Origin: Helicobacter sp. | GTDB taxonomy: Bacteria; Campylobacterota; Campylobacteria; Campylobacterales; Helicobacteraceae | DNA length: 64,000 nucleotides | Assembly (NCBI RefSeq): GCF_017502485.1 | Contig: NZ_JAFVUX010000028.1 | Coordinates: 62,001 to 126,000, forward strand | Direction of reading: 5' to 3' | In this document: positions 27,774 to 38,040 of the stretch, one piece after another | Numbering within the stretch: the first letter of the stretch is position 1 | Layout: each line of letters starts with the position of its first letter | Notes under the pieces: model-generated | Seen by the model: only the letters and a program-made list of their open reading frames with translations | The model's database searches: none | Told to the model about the DNA's origin: nothing | Made by a program: the position numbers and the translations under genes

Positions 27774-29228
27774 TTACAGAGCAAACAAATCGCTAAATTC
27801 ATTAAATGCCATAGATTCTAGCTTGGTCTGATCCTCACACACCGCCTTAATCTGCTCACATTTTTTGGGGCTAAGTTTTAGAGCAATATTGCGTTCAAAC
27901 TTAGCTACAAGCACTGGGATTCCTTCACTTCTTCGGCGTTTATGCCCGATAGGATATTCCACCTCTACCTTTTCACTCTTGCTACCATCTTTGTAGAAAA
28001 TCTGCACCGCGTTGGCAATGGAGCGTTTATCAGCTTCTAAATACTCGCGTGTATATCGGTCATCTACTTCTACCACCATTTTATCACGCAGAGCGTCAAT
28101 GCGTTTATCACTTGCCACAGAGTCCTCATAATCTTCAGCAGTTAGTCGTCCAAACACCAGTGGCACAGCCACCATATACTGAATGCAGTGGTCTCTATCG
28201 GCTGGGTTTGCAAGCTCACCAACTTTATTGATGATTCTATGTCCAGATTCTTGAGTGGTAATCACAATTTTTTCAATAGAATCTAGCTTATCTTTGACCT
28301 CATTATGTAATTTCAAAGCACATTCTACCGCCGTTTGTGCGTGGAACTCTGCTGGGAAGCTAATTTTAAATAACACATTCTCCATTACATAACTGCCGAA
28401 TTCTTGTGGGATAGTAAGCTTTTTACCTCTCATTTTCACATCTTCAAATCCCCAAAAATCCGCACTTAACGCACTTGGATAGCCCATTTCTCCGCTTAAG
28501 GCTTTTAGAGCGAGATTTACACCCCTTGAGCTCGCATCACCTGCTGCCCAGCTTTTGCGTGAGCCTGTATTTGGTGCGTGGCGATATGTCCGCAAAGCAC
28601 CACCATCAATGAATGCGTGGCTTACTGCATTTCGCACTTCTTCAAAGCTTCCACCAAGCATAGCACACGCTACTGCAGTAGAAGCGATTCTAACAAGCAA
28701 TACATGGTCTAGCCCCACTTTGTTAAAGCAGTTCTCTAGCGCCAGCACACCTTGAATCTCGTGAGCCTTAATCATCGCGCTTAGCACATCTTTAACCTTC
28801 AAAGGCTCTTTGCCCTCTGCAATATTTTTGCGACTTAGATAGTCCGCTACCGCCCAAATTGCCCCTAGATTATCACTTGGGTGCCCCCACTCCGCGGCTA
28901 ACCAAGTGTCATTAAAGTCAAGCCATCTAACCATTGCTCCCACATTAAATGCCGCTCTCTCCGGCTCTAGCTGATAGCTAGTCCCGGGGATTTTTGCTCC
29001 CAATGGGCGAAACTCCGCTCCTTCTACAACAGGTCCCAAAAGCTTTGTGCAAGCTGGAAAATTTAGTGCCAAAAGTCCGCAACCTATGGTATCCATAAGG
29101 CAATATCTCGCCGTCTCATACGCTAAGGGAGAGTTAATCTTATACTCCAGTGCATAACGCGCAATTTTTGTTAGCAACTCATCAAATTCTGGTCGCTTTG
29201 TATCTAGTGTTCCCATATCAGCACTCAT
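27774..29228 (-). CDS. prpD: 2-Methylcitrate dehydratase
   Basis: Dehydrates 2-methylcitrate to 2-methyl-cis-aconitate in the methylcitrate cycle that burns propionyl-CoA to pyruvate and succinate. Family blocks visible include WLDFNDTWLAAEWGHPSDN near residue 100 and SYVMENVLFKISFPAEFHAQ near 300. I chose ATG 29228 (MSADMGTLDTKRPEF), preceded by AAGGAG, giving 484 residues, close to the usual 483; a longer frame to 29306 reads into a repeat element and is unlikely. Last gene of prpE-B-C-D, with a 347-base spacer before it. Confidence 0.93.
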   Translation of the reverse strand: MSADMGTLDTKRPEFDELLTKIARYALEYKINSPLAYETARYCLMDTIGCGLLALNFPACTKLLGPVVEGAEFRPLGAKIPGTSYQLEPERAAFNVGAMVRWLDFNDTWLAAEWGHPSDNLGAIWAVADYLSRKNIAEGKEPLKVKDVLSAMIKAHEIQGVLALENCFNKVGLDHVLLVRIASTAVACAMLGGSFEEVRNAVSHAFIDGGALRTYRHAPNTGSRKSWAAGDASSRGVNLALKALSGEMGYPSALSADFWGFEDVKMRGKKLTIPQEFGSYVMENVLFKISFPAEFHAQTAVECALKLHNEVKDKLDSIEKIVITTQESGHRIINKVGELANPADRDHCIQYMVAVPLVFGRLTAEDYEDSVASDKRIDALRDKMVVEVDDRYTREYLEADKRSIANAVQIFYKDGSKSEKVEVEYPIGHKRRRSEGIPVLVAKFERNIALKLSPKKCEQIKAVCEDQTKLESMAFNEFSDLFAL

Positions 29229-29292
29229 TGTGTTCTCCTTGTATTTAAAGTTAAAATTATGTCCGCCTTGTTTTGCGGTTAAAATTGTGGAT

Positions 29293-29362
29293 TCTGCGTT
29301 CGCCAACTTCGGTGCTATCGCTTAAGATGGCTTCTTGTTGGCTCACTTGAAAACCACGATTT
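29293..29362. repeat. Repeat module shared with the alaS insertion
   Basis: In the 29229-29575 spacer between prpC and prpD. TCTGCGTTCGCCAACT at 29293-29308 and GCTTCTTGTTGGCTCACTTG at about 29330-29349 recur in the same order inside alaS at 63687-63742, with similar flanking CGATTT. GCCAAC and GTTGGC can pair as a stem. The rest of the spacer has no gene I can support. Confidence 0.75.
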
Positions 29363-29575
29363 TTCTCACAAAACAAGGCGTAGCAGAAGATTTTTCAAAT
29401 CAACTAGCCCTACTATTTATGTTATTTTAGAATCTATAAGTGACAAGATTCAAGCCACCCAAGAATTAAAGGTTTTGCAATGATTTTGTGGGTTGTCAAG
29501 TTGGAGACAAGGAAACTAGCTTAGCAAGGCAATAACCATGGCTGACAACACAGACCCCACAAAAGCGCACAAAAA

Positions 29576-30730
29576 TTAACGCTTATCCATAGGTACAAAT
29601 GTTTTATTGTCTGGTCCTGTATATTCCGAACTAGGACGGATGAGTTTGTTGTTCCCCCTTTGCTCAAAGATATGTGCCAACCACCCTGCCGTGCGCGAAA
29701 AGATAAAAATCGGCGTGAAATATGCTGTGGGAATCCCCATAAAGTGATATGCACTCGCACTATAAAAATCAAGATTTGGGAAAAGCTTTTTTTGTTCCCA
29801 CATTACCTTTTCTATGGCTTCGCTGATTTGATATAGTCCTTTTGTGTCTTTCACATCTTCGCCCAGTCTTTTACTCCACTCTTTAATCACCACATTGCGT
29901 GGGTCTTTCTCCACATATACGCGATGCCCAAAGCCCATAATCTTATCTTTTCTAGCAAGTTTATCTAAGATTCCTTGTGTGGCTTGTTCAGGGCTAGAGA
30001 ACTCTTCGATTAGCTCCATCGCCGCTTCATTTGCCCCTCCATGTAACGGTCCCCTCAATGCCCCAATTGCCCCTGTGATACCCGCATACACATCAGACAT
30101 TGTCGCAGTAATCACCCTTGCAGTAAATGTAGAAGCGTTAAACTCGTGCTCTGCATAGAGAATAAGACTTGCGTGCATTGCCTTTACCCATAGCTCTTTT
30201 GGTTCTTTTTGGTGTAAAGATTCTAGGAAATATCCAGCGATAGAATCTTGCTTAGATTCTGTACTTATTTCCTTGCCATTTGTGTGATAGTGATGCCAAA
30301 AAGTCAGCACACTTGGGAAAATCCCTAAAAGCCTTGTGCCAATTCTTTGCTGATTTGGAAAAGATGCTTTAAACACATCATACTCTTCTCTCTCCAAACA
30401 ACCAAGCGTAGAACACGCGCTTCGCATAATATCCATAGGGTGCGCGTCTTTTGGCAACAGCTTTAGCACTTCTTTTAGCTCTTTTGGTAAGCTCCTTGCG
30501 ACAATTAGTTCTTTTTTGAAAGATTCTAACTCCGCTTTATTTGGTAGCTTTTCTTTCAAAAGCAAGTATGCTACTTCTTCAAACTCACAATGCTCTGCTA
30601 AATCATAAATATCATAGCCCCTATAATTTAGCCCGTGTCCTGTGCCACAAGTGCAAATTGCGGATTCTCCCGCACTTATTCCTGCTAGTCCGCCTACTTT
30701 TTTTGCTACTTTTTCTGTCGGTGCTGCCAT
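29576..30730 (-). CDS. prpC: 2-Methylcitrate synthase / citrate synthase
   Basis: A 384-residue enzyme condensing propionyl-CoA with oxaloacetate. Citrate-synthase blocks are clear: GLNYRGYDIYDLAEH, ALRGPLHGGANEAAMELI with an active-site His, GFGHRVYVEKDPR with the second, and SASAYHFMGIPTAYFTPIF near the end. Placement between prpB and prpD and the short citrate-synthase form favour PrpC over GltA. The stop is 22 bases from the prpB side, and SD AGGAGA precedes the start. Confidence 0.93.
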   Translation of the reverse strand: MAAPTEKVAKKVGGLAGISAGESAICTCGTGHGLNYRGYDIYDLAEHCEFEEVAYLLLKEKLPNKAELESFKKELIVARSLPKELKEVLKLLPKDAHPMDIMRSACSTLGCLEREEYDVFKASFPNQQRIGTRLLGIFPSVLTFWHHYHTNGKEISTESKQDSIAGYFLESLHQKEPKELWVKAMHASLILYAEHEFNASTFTARVITATMSDVYAGITGAIGALRGPLHGGANEAAMELIEEFSSPEQATQGILDKLARKDKIMGFGHRVYVEKDPRNVVIKEWSKRLGEDVKDTKGLYQISEAIEKVMWEQKKLFPNLDFYSASAYHFMGIPTAYFTPIFIFSRTAGWLAHIFEQRGNNKLIRPSSEYTGPDNKTFVPMDKR

Positions 30731-30751
30731 AGATTCTCCTCTTCTTTGAAG

Positions 30752-31630
30752 TTATTTTTTGCTTTTAAAAAGTGTATCTAGCTTTTGCTCATACTCGTGG
30801 TAACCAAGCATTTCATACAGCTCATCACGGGTTTGCATAGAATCTATGCTATTTTTCTGTGAGCCATTATTGATAATATCTTTAAACACCGCTAGTGCTG
30901 CTTTATTCATCGCCCTTGCTGCTGAGAGTGGATAAAGCACCATAGAGATTCCTACATTTTTTAGCTCATCTTTTGTGAAATAAGGCGTTTTGCCAAACTC
31001 TGTAATATTTGCTAATACCGGCACTTTAATCACATCAGTAAATTGCTTATACTCTTCTAGTGTGTGTATTGCTTCAGCAAATATCATATCTGCCCCCGCT
31101 TCCACATATGCTAATGCTCTTTCAATCGCTGCATTCTGCCCTTCACTTGCGTGTGCATCAGTCCTTGCCATAACTACAAAGCTAGAATCTAGCTTGGCGT
31201 CCATTGCCGCTTTTATCCTATCACACATTTCTTCTTTGCTTACAAGCTCTTTATTTGGGCGGTGCCCACAGCGTTTTTGTGCGACTTGATCTTCTATATG
31301 GCAGCCTGCTGCACCACTTCGCGTTAGGTCCTTAATTGTCCGTGCGATATTAAAAGCCCCACCCCAGCCGGTATCCGCATCTACAAGCAAGGGTAAATCA
31401 CTTACTGCTGTAATTCTGCGAACATCAATACACACATCTTCTAATGAGCTGATGCCAAGGTCAGGTACACCTAGGCTCATCGCCGCTAATGCTCCACCAC
31501 TTAAGTAAAGGGCTTTTGCGCCACTTTTTTGCGCTTGTATGGCAGAATATGCGTTAATCACACCTACAATTTGCAAAGGATTATTATCCTTTAATGCTTC
31601 TCTAAATCTCTGTCCTGCTGTTTTTATCAT
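30752..31630 (-). CDS. prpB: 2-Methylisocitrate lyase
   Basis: A 292-residue member of the isocitrate lyase/PEP mutase family that splits 2-methylisocitrate into pyruvate and succinate. The Mg-site DADTGWGG and the catalytic loop [13 protein letters not shown] are present, together with [14 protein letters not shown] 31630 ([13 protein letters not shown]) has AAGGAG upstream and leaves a 22-base gap from prpE; the longer frame to 31693 would overlap prpE. The second gene of the prp operon. Confidence 0.94.
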   Translation of the reverse strand: MIKTAGQRFREALKDNNPLQIVGVINAYSAIQAQKSGAKALYLSGGALAAMSLGVPDLGISSLEDVCIDVRRITAVSDLPLLVDADTGWGGAFNIARTIKDLTRSGAAGCHIEDQVAQKRCGHRPNKELVSKEEMCDRIKAAMDAKLDSSFVVMARTDAHASEGQNAAIERALAYVEAGADMIFAEAIHTLEEYKQFTDVIKVPVLANITEFGKTPYFTKDELKNVGISMVLYPLSAARAMNKAALAVFKDIINNGSQKNSIDSMQTRDELYEMLGYHEYEQKLDTLFKSKK

Positions 31631-31652
31631 TTCTTTCTCCTTTGATTTGAGA

Positions 31653-33566
31653 TTAGGACTTTGCAATCGCTTCTTTAGGCTTTGGATAGCCAAGATTCTC
31701 TAATGCCTTTTGTATCTCCGGCAAGACATTAGAGTCTTCAATCGTGCTAGGCGTTTTCCATTCATTGCCATCGGCAATATCGCGCATTGTGCCCCGCAGG
31801 ATTTTACCACTTCTCGTTTTTGGCAGCCTTGCTACCACTGCTACAATATGTAATGAAGCCACGGCACCAATCTCTTCTCTCACAAGTTGCACGACCCCTT
31901 CACACAAGCTTTGCGCATCTCTTTCTAGCCCATCTTTTAGCACGACAAAAGCTAGTGGAATCTCTCCTTTTAATTCGTCATTCACACCAATGACTGCACA
32001 CTCTGCAATATCTGGGTGTTTAGAAATAGCCTCTTCCATACCACCCGTTGAAAGTCTATGTCCTGCGACATTAATGACCCCATCCATTCGCCCCATTACA
32101 AACACATAGCCGTCTTTATCAATATAGCCACTATCACCGGTGAGATAGTAGCCCGGGTAATGATTAAGATAAGAGTTTTTATACCTTGTGTCATCACCCC
32201 AGATTCCCATTAGACACGCGGGTGGCAAAGGTAGTTTAATCACAAGATTCCCCAGCTTTCCAGCCTTGCACTCTTTGCCATTTTCATCTAGCACTTTTAG
32301 ATTAAATCCGGGCATTGGCTTCGTGGGAGAACCCGGCTTTATTGGCATTTGCTCTAGTCCTATCGGATTTGCTGCTATTGCCCAGCCTGTTTCTGTCTGC
32401 CACCAGTGGTCAATCACAGGCTTTTTGACTAGCTTTTCAATCCATTTTAGTGTATCACTATCGCATCGCTCCCCAGCGACAAAGACTGCCCTAAGCGAGC
32501 TAATGTCATGTTTTTTCAGCCACTCACCCTTAGCATCTTCTTTTTTAATCGCTCTAAATGCAGTAGGTGCAGAAAATAAAATATTGACTTTATATTCTTC
32601 CACCACACGCCAAAATGCCCCCGGATTTGGTGTTTTAACTGGCTTACCTTCGTACACAATTGTCGTGCAGCCATTCATCAAAGTCCCATACACAATGTAG
32701 CTATGCCCTACAACCCAGCCTACATCGCTTGCCGCCCAAAAAACATCACCAGGCTTTGCATTGTAGATATTGTCCATTGACCACTTCATTGCCACAGAAT
32801 GCCCACCATTACTGCGGATAACACCCTTTGGTTTCCCAGTGGTCCCAGAAGTATAAAGCACATAAAGCGGATCAGTTGCATCAACAGGCACACACTCAAC
32901 CGGCTCTGTTTTCTCTTCTTCACTCTCCCAATCCACATCACGCCAAGGTAGCATATTGGCCCGCTCTTGTGGGCGTTGCCAAATAAGGCAAGTGGTAGGC
33001 TTATGGCTAGAGCTTTTAATGGCTTCATCTAAGATGGGCTTATACTTTATTACGCGAGAAATCTCTATTCCACACGAAGCACTCATAATCACGCGCGGCT
33101 TTGCATCTTCAATCCTAGCGGCTAGCTCGTGTGCAGCAAATCCACCAAAGACAACGCTATGAATCGCCCCAATCCTAGCACAAGCAAGCATTGCAATCAC
33201 TGCTTCTGGAATCATAGGCATATAGATAAGCACTCTATCACCTTTTACCACGCCTTTATTGACTAAGATTCCAGCCGTTTTTGCCACTCTCGTGCGCAGC
33301 TCTTTATAAGTGTAGGACTTTTTTGTATCCGTTACAGGTGAATCATAATGCAATGCCACTTGATCGCCCCTACCATTTTCAATATACAAATCAAGGGCGT
33401 TATAGCAAGTATTCATACAGCCACCTACAAACCACCGATAATGATCATTTACAACATCAAGCACTTTATCCCATTCATGATACCAATGCACTTTTTTAGC
33501 GGCTTCCGCCCAAAAGGCTTCTGGATTCTCAACGGATTGTTTATACACTTCTTGATATGTGGGCAT
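31653..33566 (-). CDS. prpE: Propionyl-CoA synthetase
   Basis: A 637-residue AMP-forming acyl-CoA ligase that activates propionate for the methylcitrate cycle. ATP/AMP-binding blocks are [30 protein letters not shown], and [17 protein letters not shown]. The catalytic, acetylation-sensitive Lys is in [15 protein letters not shown] near the C-terminus. Operon context distinguishes it from acetyl-CoA synthetase. Strong SD AAAGGAGG precedes the ATG. First gene of the operon, divergent from the helix-turn-helix regulator. Confidence 0.92.
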   Translation of the reverse strand: MPTYQEVYKQSVENPEAFWAEAAKKVHWYHEWDKVLDVVNDHYRWFVGGCMNTCYNALDLYIENGRGDQVALHYDSPVTDTKKSYTYKELRTRVAKTAGILVNKGVVKGDRVLIYMPMIPEAVIAMLACARIGAIHSVVFGGFAAHELAARIEDAKPRVIMSASCGIEISRVIKYKPILDEAIKSSSHKPTTCLIWQRPQERANMLPWRDVDWESEEEKTEPVECVPVDATDPLYVLYTSGTTGKPKGVIRSNGGHSVAMKWSMDNIYNAKPGDVFWAASDVGWVVGHSYIVYGTLMNGCTTIVYEGKPVKTPNPGAFWRVVEEYKVNILFSAPTAFRAIKKEDAKGEWLKKHDISSLRAVFVAGERCDSDTLKWIEKLVKKPVIDHWWQTETGWAIAANPIGLEQMPIKPGSPTKPMPGFNLKVLDENGKECKAGKLGNLVIKLPLPPACLMGIWGDDTRYKNSYLNHYPGYYLTGDSGYIDKDGYVFVMGRMDGVINVAGHRLSTGGMEEAISKHPDIAECAVIGVNDELKGEIPLAFVVLKDGLERDAQSLCEGVVQLVREEIGAVASLHIVAVVARLPKTRSGKILRGTMRDIADGNEWKTPSTIEDSNVLPEIQKALENLGYPKPKEAIAKS

Positions 33567-33628
33567 CCTACCTCCTTTGAAAAGTTTTGGCTAGGGGTTT
33601 ATTCTAGCTAGAATGTTGGGATTTGTTA

Positions 33629-33694
33629 TGAACAATTTTTGCGTTTTTAGAGTTACACTTTGGACATAAATAACATAATTGAACAATTTTTGTG
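33629..33694. promoter_or_regulatory. Paired direct repeats between prpE and its divergent regulator
   Basis: TGAACAATTTTTG occurs at 33629-33641 and again at 33680-33692, 51 bases apart (about five helical turns), in the 175-base spacer between prpE and the regulator gene. AATTG...CAATT also flank the second copy as an inverted repeat. Likely operators for the divergent regulator; not tested. Confidence 0.55.
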
Positions 33695-33741
33695 CAATTA
33701 TTGTAAGATACTACCAAAATCTATACATCAAAGTAGGCATT

Positions 33742-34674
33742 ATGGCATTTACTACATTAGAAAGACTCATCACTATTTACCAAAACTCCGGCTTAAGCGT
33801 GTCAAAATTTGCTCAAATCATCGGTAAGGACAGACGCACGCTCACCTCGTGGATTGATAAAAGTGTTACAAAAGCACCGCAAGCAGAAGTGCTTAATGCC
33901 ATTAACACTTTCTTTCGCTATCCCAACAGAATCTGGGAGCAAGACTGCGATGAAGATGAGTTTATCTCACTTCTTAAAGCCTTGCCACAAAGTGAGATAA
34001 CAATCATAGACAAAGGCTATGAAGGGGGATTAGAATATATTTTAGAGAAAGAGTCTAAAAGACGCTTTGTAATCCACCCTCGCTTCCCCTCTCCTGCTTA
34101 CCGCGATAAAGTTGTTACCTTTCCCTACAAGTTTGGTAACTCATCTCGCGCAGAAGCATTGCGCAAAGTCCGCTATGAGCGAATGCTAGAGCATAGCTTT
34201 GAAAGCATAGAGTGGCATAGCATAGAGTCTTTGCTTCGCTTTGGATTCTGCCCTATTGGAAATCTTTTCACACCAAATGAGCGTATAAGTATGCTTGAGC
34301 TGATGCTACAAAGCCTAGAAGATAACTACAACAAATCCTTATATTTCTTTGATTCTTATAGTGCTAAACTCTTTGGGATTGATAGCGTCTATCTCTCGTT
34401 ATTGCCAGATGATGGACTGATGTTTCTAAAAATGCCCATAGATTCTATGATCTTAGAGATCAACAACGCCACCTTAGTGCAAAGAATCCATAAGCACTTC
34501 ACCTCGCCTAGCCACGCCCCAAAACACACACAAAGCCAGCATAGTCTGCACATTGTACGCACACTTATAGATACACTCAAAAGCCGTGGCGATCTCCTAA
34601 GCTTTTGTGAAGTCATCGCAACATCCACGCCATATAGCACGCTTTTTTCTAATAATATCCAGCAAGCTCAATAG
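33742..34674 (+). CDS. Helix-turn-helix regulator, probably of the prp operon
   Basis: A protein of 310 residues from ATG 33742 (MAFTTLERLITIYQNSGLSV); a frame opening at 33679 would add 21 residues inside the putative operator. The N-terminus contains a helix-turn-helix (LSVSKFAQIIGKDRRTLTSW, about residues 17-36). The rest has no motif I recognise but includes a hydrophobic core and a WYL-like unknown domain is possible. Divergent placement from prpE-B-C-D and the paired repeats between them make it the obvious candidate regulator. Function by context only. Confidence 0.65.
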   Translation: MAFTTLERLITIYQNSGLSVSKFAQIIGKDRRTLTSWIDKSVTKAPQAEVLNAINTFFRYPNRIWEQDCDEDEFISLLKALPQSEITIIDKGYEGGLEYILEKESKRRFVIHPRFPSPAYRDKVVTFPYKFGNSSRAEALRKVRYERMLEHSFESIEWHSIESLLRFGFCPIGNLFTPNERISMLELMLQSLEDNYNKSLYFFDSYSAKLFGIDSVYLSLLPDDGLMFLKMPIDSMILEINNATLVQRIHKHFTSPSHAPKHTQSQHSLHIVRTLIDTLKSRGDLLSFCEVIATSTPYSTLFSNNIQQAQ

Positions 34675-34685
34675 TATAGCCCAAG

Positions 34686-34713
34686 TGTCCTAGACCTAGA
34701 ATCTAGGCGGACA
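34686..34713 (+). terminator. Hairpin after the prp regulator gene
   Basis: TGTCC at 34686 and GGACA at 34709 bracket the palindrome CCTAGAATCTAGG. It lies just after the regulator stop and before recA; no long T-run. Confidence 0.4.
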
Positions 34714-34819
34714 AGCATTAAGGAAAATTTGATAAAAACTAGCTTATAATCCAGCCCTTTACACTAAGGTCAGAGCGCAAGATCACACCCCAAAATCATA
34801 ACTTAAATTAAGGATTTTT

Positions 34820-35857
34820 ATGGCAATGGATGAAAACAAAAAGAAAGCAATTGATTTAGCATTAAAGCAAATCGATAAAGCCTTTGGTAAAGGCGCGCTT
34901 GTTAGGCTTGGCGATAAGCAGGTGGAGAAGGTGGATTCTATCGCGACAGGCTCACTTGGGCTTGATATGGCACTAGGGATTGGGGGTGTGCCAAAAGGAC
35001 GCATTATTGAAATATATGGACCAGAATCTAGCGGGAAAACGACACTTTCACTACAAGTTGTCGCGGAGTGTCAGAAAAATGGCGGTATCGCAGCCTTTAT
35101 CGATGCGGAGCACGCTCTTGATGTGTATTATGCCAAAAAGCTAGGGGTCGATACGGAAAATCTTCTGGTCTCCCAACCTGACAATGGTGAGCAGGCATTA
35201 GAGATTTTAGAGACACTTACGCGTAGCGGCGCGGTGGATTTGGTGGTTATCGATTCTGTAGCAGCCCTTACACCAAAAGCAGAGATTGACGGCGATATGG
35301 GCGATCAGCATGTAGGCTTGCAAGCACGCCTTATGAGCCACGCTTTGCGCAAAATTACGGGCGCGTTGCACAAGATGAATACCACGCTTATTTTTATCAA
35401 TCAAATTCGTATGAAAATCGGTATGATGGGTTATGGTAGCCCAGAGACTACCACAGGTGGGAATGCGCTTAAATTCTACGCAAGCGTGCGCATAGACATT
35501 CGCCGCATCGCATCACTCAAGCAAAATGAGCAACATATTGGCAATCGTGTCAAAGCAAAGGTTGTCAAAAACAAAGTTGCCCCACCTTTTAGGGAAGCAG
35601 AGTTTGACATTATGTTTGGTGAGGGGATTAGTAAAGAGGGGGAGATCATCGACTATGGTGTAAAACTTGATCTCATCGATAAAAGTGGCGCGTGGCTTAG
35701 CTACAAGGATCAAAAACTAGGGCAAGGCAGAGAAAACGCTAAACTTCTGCTTAAAGAAAACATAGCTCTAGCCCAAGAGATCACTCAAAAAATCAAAGAG
35801 CAAATTGGCACAAGTGAAGAAATTCTCCCTCTTCCAGACGAGCTAGAATCTAACTAA
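34820..35857 (+). CDS. recA: Recombinase A
   Basis: A 345-residue ATP-dependent strand-exchange protein for homologous recombination and transformation. The Walker A is [11 protein letters not shown] (about 67-77), the RecA signature [10 protein letters not shown] is followed by basic residues, and [19 protein letters not shown] forms the L2-adjacent region. The C-terminus is acidic (LPDELESN) as usual. First gene of the recA-eno-ftsB-AMIN-aroK series known from H. pylori. Preceded by AAGGA. Confidence 0.98.
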   Translation: MAMDENKKKAIDLALKQIDKAFGKGALVRLGDKQVEKVDSIATGSLGLDMALGIGGVPKGRIIEIYGPESSGKTTLSLQVVAECQKNGGIAAFIDAEHALDVYYAKKLGVDTENLLVSQPDNGEQALEILETLTRSGAVDLVVIDSVAALTPKAEIDGDMGDQHVGLQARLMSHALRKITGALHKMNTTLIFINQIRMKIGMMGYGSPETTTGGNALKFYASVRIDIRRIASLKQNEQHIGNRVKAKVVKNKVAPPFREAEFDIMFGEGISKEGEIIDYGVKLDLIDKSGAWLSYKDQKLGQGRENAKLLLKENIALAQEITQKIKEQIGTSEEILPLPDELESN

Positions 35858-35873
35858 CTTATAGGAGTATCCA

Positions 35874-37160
35874 ATGATTTACATCGATAATATTTATGCC
35901 CAAGAAGTATTGGACTCTCGTGGGAATCCAACCATTTGTGCAAGTGTCTCGCTAAGTGATGGCACAAATGCTAGTGCGATTGTGCCAAGTGGTGCGAGCA
36001 CAGGCAAGAGAGAGGCTCTAGAGCTACGCGATGGAGATAAAAAGCGTTTCCTTGGCAAGGGCGTGCTAAAAGCGTGTGAAAATGTCGATACCACAATTTC
36101 TGATGCGCTTATTGGCTCTACGCCCTTTGATCAAGGGCTTATTGATGGGATTTTAAAAGACATTGATGGCACGCATAACTATGCAAACCTTGGAGCAAAT
36201 GCTGCGCTTGGTGTCTCTATGGCAGTTGCGCGTGCAGCGGCGAAGAGCCTAAATCTCCCACTATATCGCTACCTAGGCGGAAGCAATGCCATAACAATCC
36301 CTGTACCAATGCTCAACATCATCAATGGTGGAAGCCACGCGGACAATACGGTGGATTTCCAAGAGTATATGATTATGCCTCTAGGATTTGATACCTTTGA
36401 TGAAGCTTTACGCGCAAGCGCAGAGATCTATCAACACTTAAAGCAAATTCTCCATAAAGCCGGACATATCACAAGCATCGGCGATGAGGGAGGCTTCGCT
36501 CCTAATCTTACAAACAATGAAGAACCTATTGAAGTGATACTAAAAGCCATAGAATCAGCGGGCTATAAACCCGGAGAGCAAATTGCCATAGCACTTGATG
36601 TAGCGAGCAGTGAGCTTGTCGATGATGCTGGAATCTACCATCTCAAAGGCGAGGGGAAAAAGCTAGATTCTAGTGAGCTTGTGGGTTATTATGAAAATCT
36701 TTGCACGAAATATCCCATTGTCTCTATTGAAGATGGACTAAGTGAAGATGATTGGGATGGCTGGAAGCTACTTACACAAAAGCTAGGGGAAAAAATCCAG
36801 CTTGTGGGTGATGATTTGTTTGTAACTAATCACGAGATTCTAGCCCAAGGGATTAAAAGCAACATTGCCAATGCAGTTTTGATTAAGCCCAATCAAATTG
36901 GTACGGTGAGTGAGACAATGCAAACCGTACGCCTTGCTCAAAGATATGGCTACAAATGTGTTATGAGTCACCGAAGTGGGGAGAGCGAAGACCACTTTAT
37001 TGCAGATTTTGCTATCGCGCTAAATACGGGCGAGATTAAAACAGGCTCGACTGCTAGAAGCGAGAGAATGAGCAAATATAATCGCTTGCTATTTATCCAA
37101 AAAGACATCGCTAATGCGCAGTATCTAGGCAAAGCATTGTTTGATAAAAGTCTCTTATAA
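35874..37160 (+). CDS. eno: Enolase
   Basis: A 428-residue glycolytic enzyme interconverting 2-phosphoglycerate and phosphoenolpyruvate. Family signatures include [10 protein letters not shown] at the start, [16 protein letters not shown] in the middle, and the C-terminal [14 protein letters not shown] and [18 protein letters not shown]. Metal-ligand acidic residues in [14 protein letters not shown] and VGDDLFVTN are present. Sixteen bases after recA with SD AGGAG, likely co-transcribed. Confidence 0.98.
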   Translation: MIYIDNIYAQEVLDSRGNPTICASVSLSDGTNASAIVPSGASTGKREALELRDGDKKRFLGKGVLKACENVDTTISDALIGSTPFDQGLIDGILKDIDGTHNYANLGANAALGVSMAVARAAAKSLNLPLYRYLGGSNAITIPVPMLNIINGGSHADNTVDFQEYMIMPLGFDTFDEALRASAEIYQHLKQILHKAGHITSIGDEGGFAPNLTNNEEPIEVILKAIESAGYKPGEQIAIALDVASSELVDDAGIYHLKGEGKKLDSSELVGYYENLCTKYPIVSIEDGLSEDDWDGWKLLTQKLGEKIQLVGDDLFVTNHEILAQGIKSNIANAVLIKPNQIGTVSETMQTVRLAQRYGYKCVMSHRSGESEDHFIADFAIALNTGEIKTGSTARSERMSKYNRLLFIQKDIANAQYLGKALFDKSLL

Positions 37161-37168
37161 GATAACTT

Positions 37169-37429
37169 ATGCGCGCTTATCTCGCATTGCTTAAAAATCA
37201 TCGGTTTTGGTATGGAGTCTATACACATCGAATCTATATCTACGGATTTATCGTGGTAGTTTGTGTGGGTGCGTATGTGGGGTTTTTGCTCTTTGGAGAC
37301 AATTCACTTGATGTGTTGCTAAAAAACATCACCCAGCGCGATGAACTCATTGAAGAAGTGAGCAATCTCCAAGCTAAAAATGCGCGATTGCAAAAAGATT
37401 TATTTGAGTTAAAAGGACTTGAGCCATGA
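37169..37429 (+). CDS. FtsB/DivIC-like septum protein
   Basis: An 86-residue bitopic membrane protein. A basic cytoplasmic head precedes one transmembrane helix (IYGFIVVVCVGAYVGFLLF, about residues 24-42), followed by a coiled coil (LIEEVSNLQAKNARLQKDL). This is the size and build of FtsB/DivIC, a small bridge in the divisome. It follows eno as in H. pylori and overlaps the AMIN-domain gene by four bases. Confidence 0.75.
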   Translation: MRAYLALLKNHRFWYGVYTHRIYIYGFIVVVCVGAYVGFLLFGDNSLDVLLKNITQRDELIEEVSNLQAKNARLQKDLFELKGLEP

Positions 37430-38040
37430 ACTTTAGAAGAGTGGAGCGGGGTTATCTAGGGCTTTTATGTGTGCTAGTGCTTACAAGCCTGCACGCTAGG
37501 GAAAATCCATTTGAACCAGTAATACAGCCTAAAGAAGACAACTTTATCCAAAAAAACGCCAAGGACCCCTTTAGAGACTTAGACTTCAAACTCCCAAGCA
37601 CCGCTAGAATCTTAAAAAGCATTACCATCACTTACCAAAACATTGATGGCACCATAGGGACAAAAACAATCCCCATTGATGAGAGTATAGATTGGCACTA
37701 TCCACTGCTACTTACGCAAAAAGGCGCGATTTTAAACGAAGATGTGCGCTACTGGACCATTAAGCCATTTCAATTTTTCACGCAAGGGAGTAAATTCTAT
37801 CTCCACACTAGCTCTGCAATCCTGCGCTCTTTTGTCCTCCCAAGCCCCTATCGCATTGTGCTAGACATGGAGAAAAAGGATGAGACTCCAAGTGGATCCG
37901 TACAACTTGGTGTCAAATACTTCACCAAAGCATCATTAGGCGTACATAAGGACTTCTACCGCCTTGTTATTACCCTTGATGGGCAATACCCCTACGAAAT
38001 TTCACGCGATGGGGACTACTATATCATTTCCGTGCGATGA
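37426..38040 (+). CDS. AMIN-domain envelope protein
   Basis: A 204-residue secreted protein with a signal peptide (LGLLCVLVLTSLHA, cleavage about residue 25). The C-terminal part (YRIVLDMEKKDE, DFYRLVITLDGQYPYEIS) is the beta-strand pattern of an AMIN domain, which targets proteins to peptidoglycan or septa. Starts and stops overlap its neighbours by four bases. The same order is found in H. pylori. No enzymatic domain is attached. Confidence 0.75.
   Translation: MNFRRVERGYLGLLCVLVLTSLHARENPFEPVIQPKEDNFIQKNAKDPFRDLDFKLPSTARILKSITITYQNIDGTIGTKTIPIDESIDWHYPLLLTQKGAILNEDVRYWTIKPFQFFTQGSKFYLHTSSAILRSFVLPSPYRIVLDMEKKDETPSGSVQLGVKYFTKASLGVHKDFYRLVITLDGQYPYEISRDGDYYIISVR

Noticed and set aside
29229-29306. 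Longer N-terminus for PrpD
   Set aside because: It reads into the repeat module and has no SD; ATG 29228 has AAGGAG and gives the normal family length.
31631-31693. Longer N-terminus for PrpB
   Set aside because: It would overlap the end of prpE; ATG 31630 has a good SD and the usual N-terminus.
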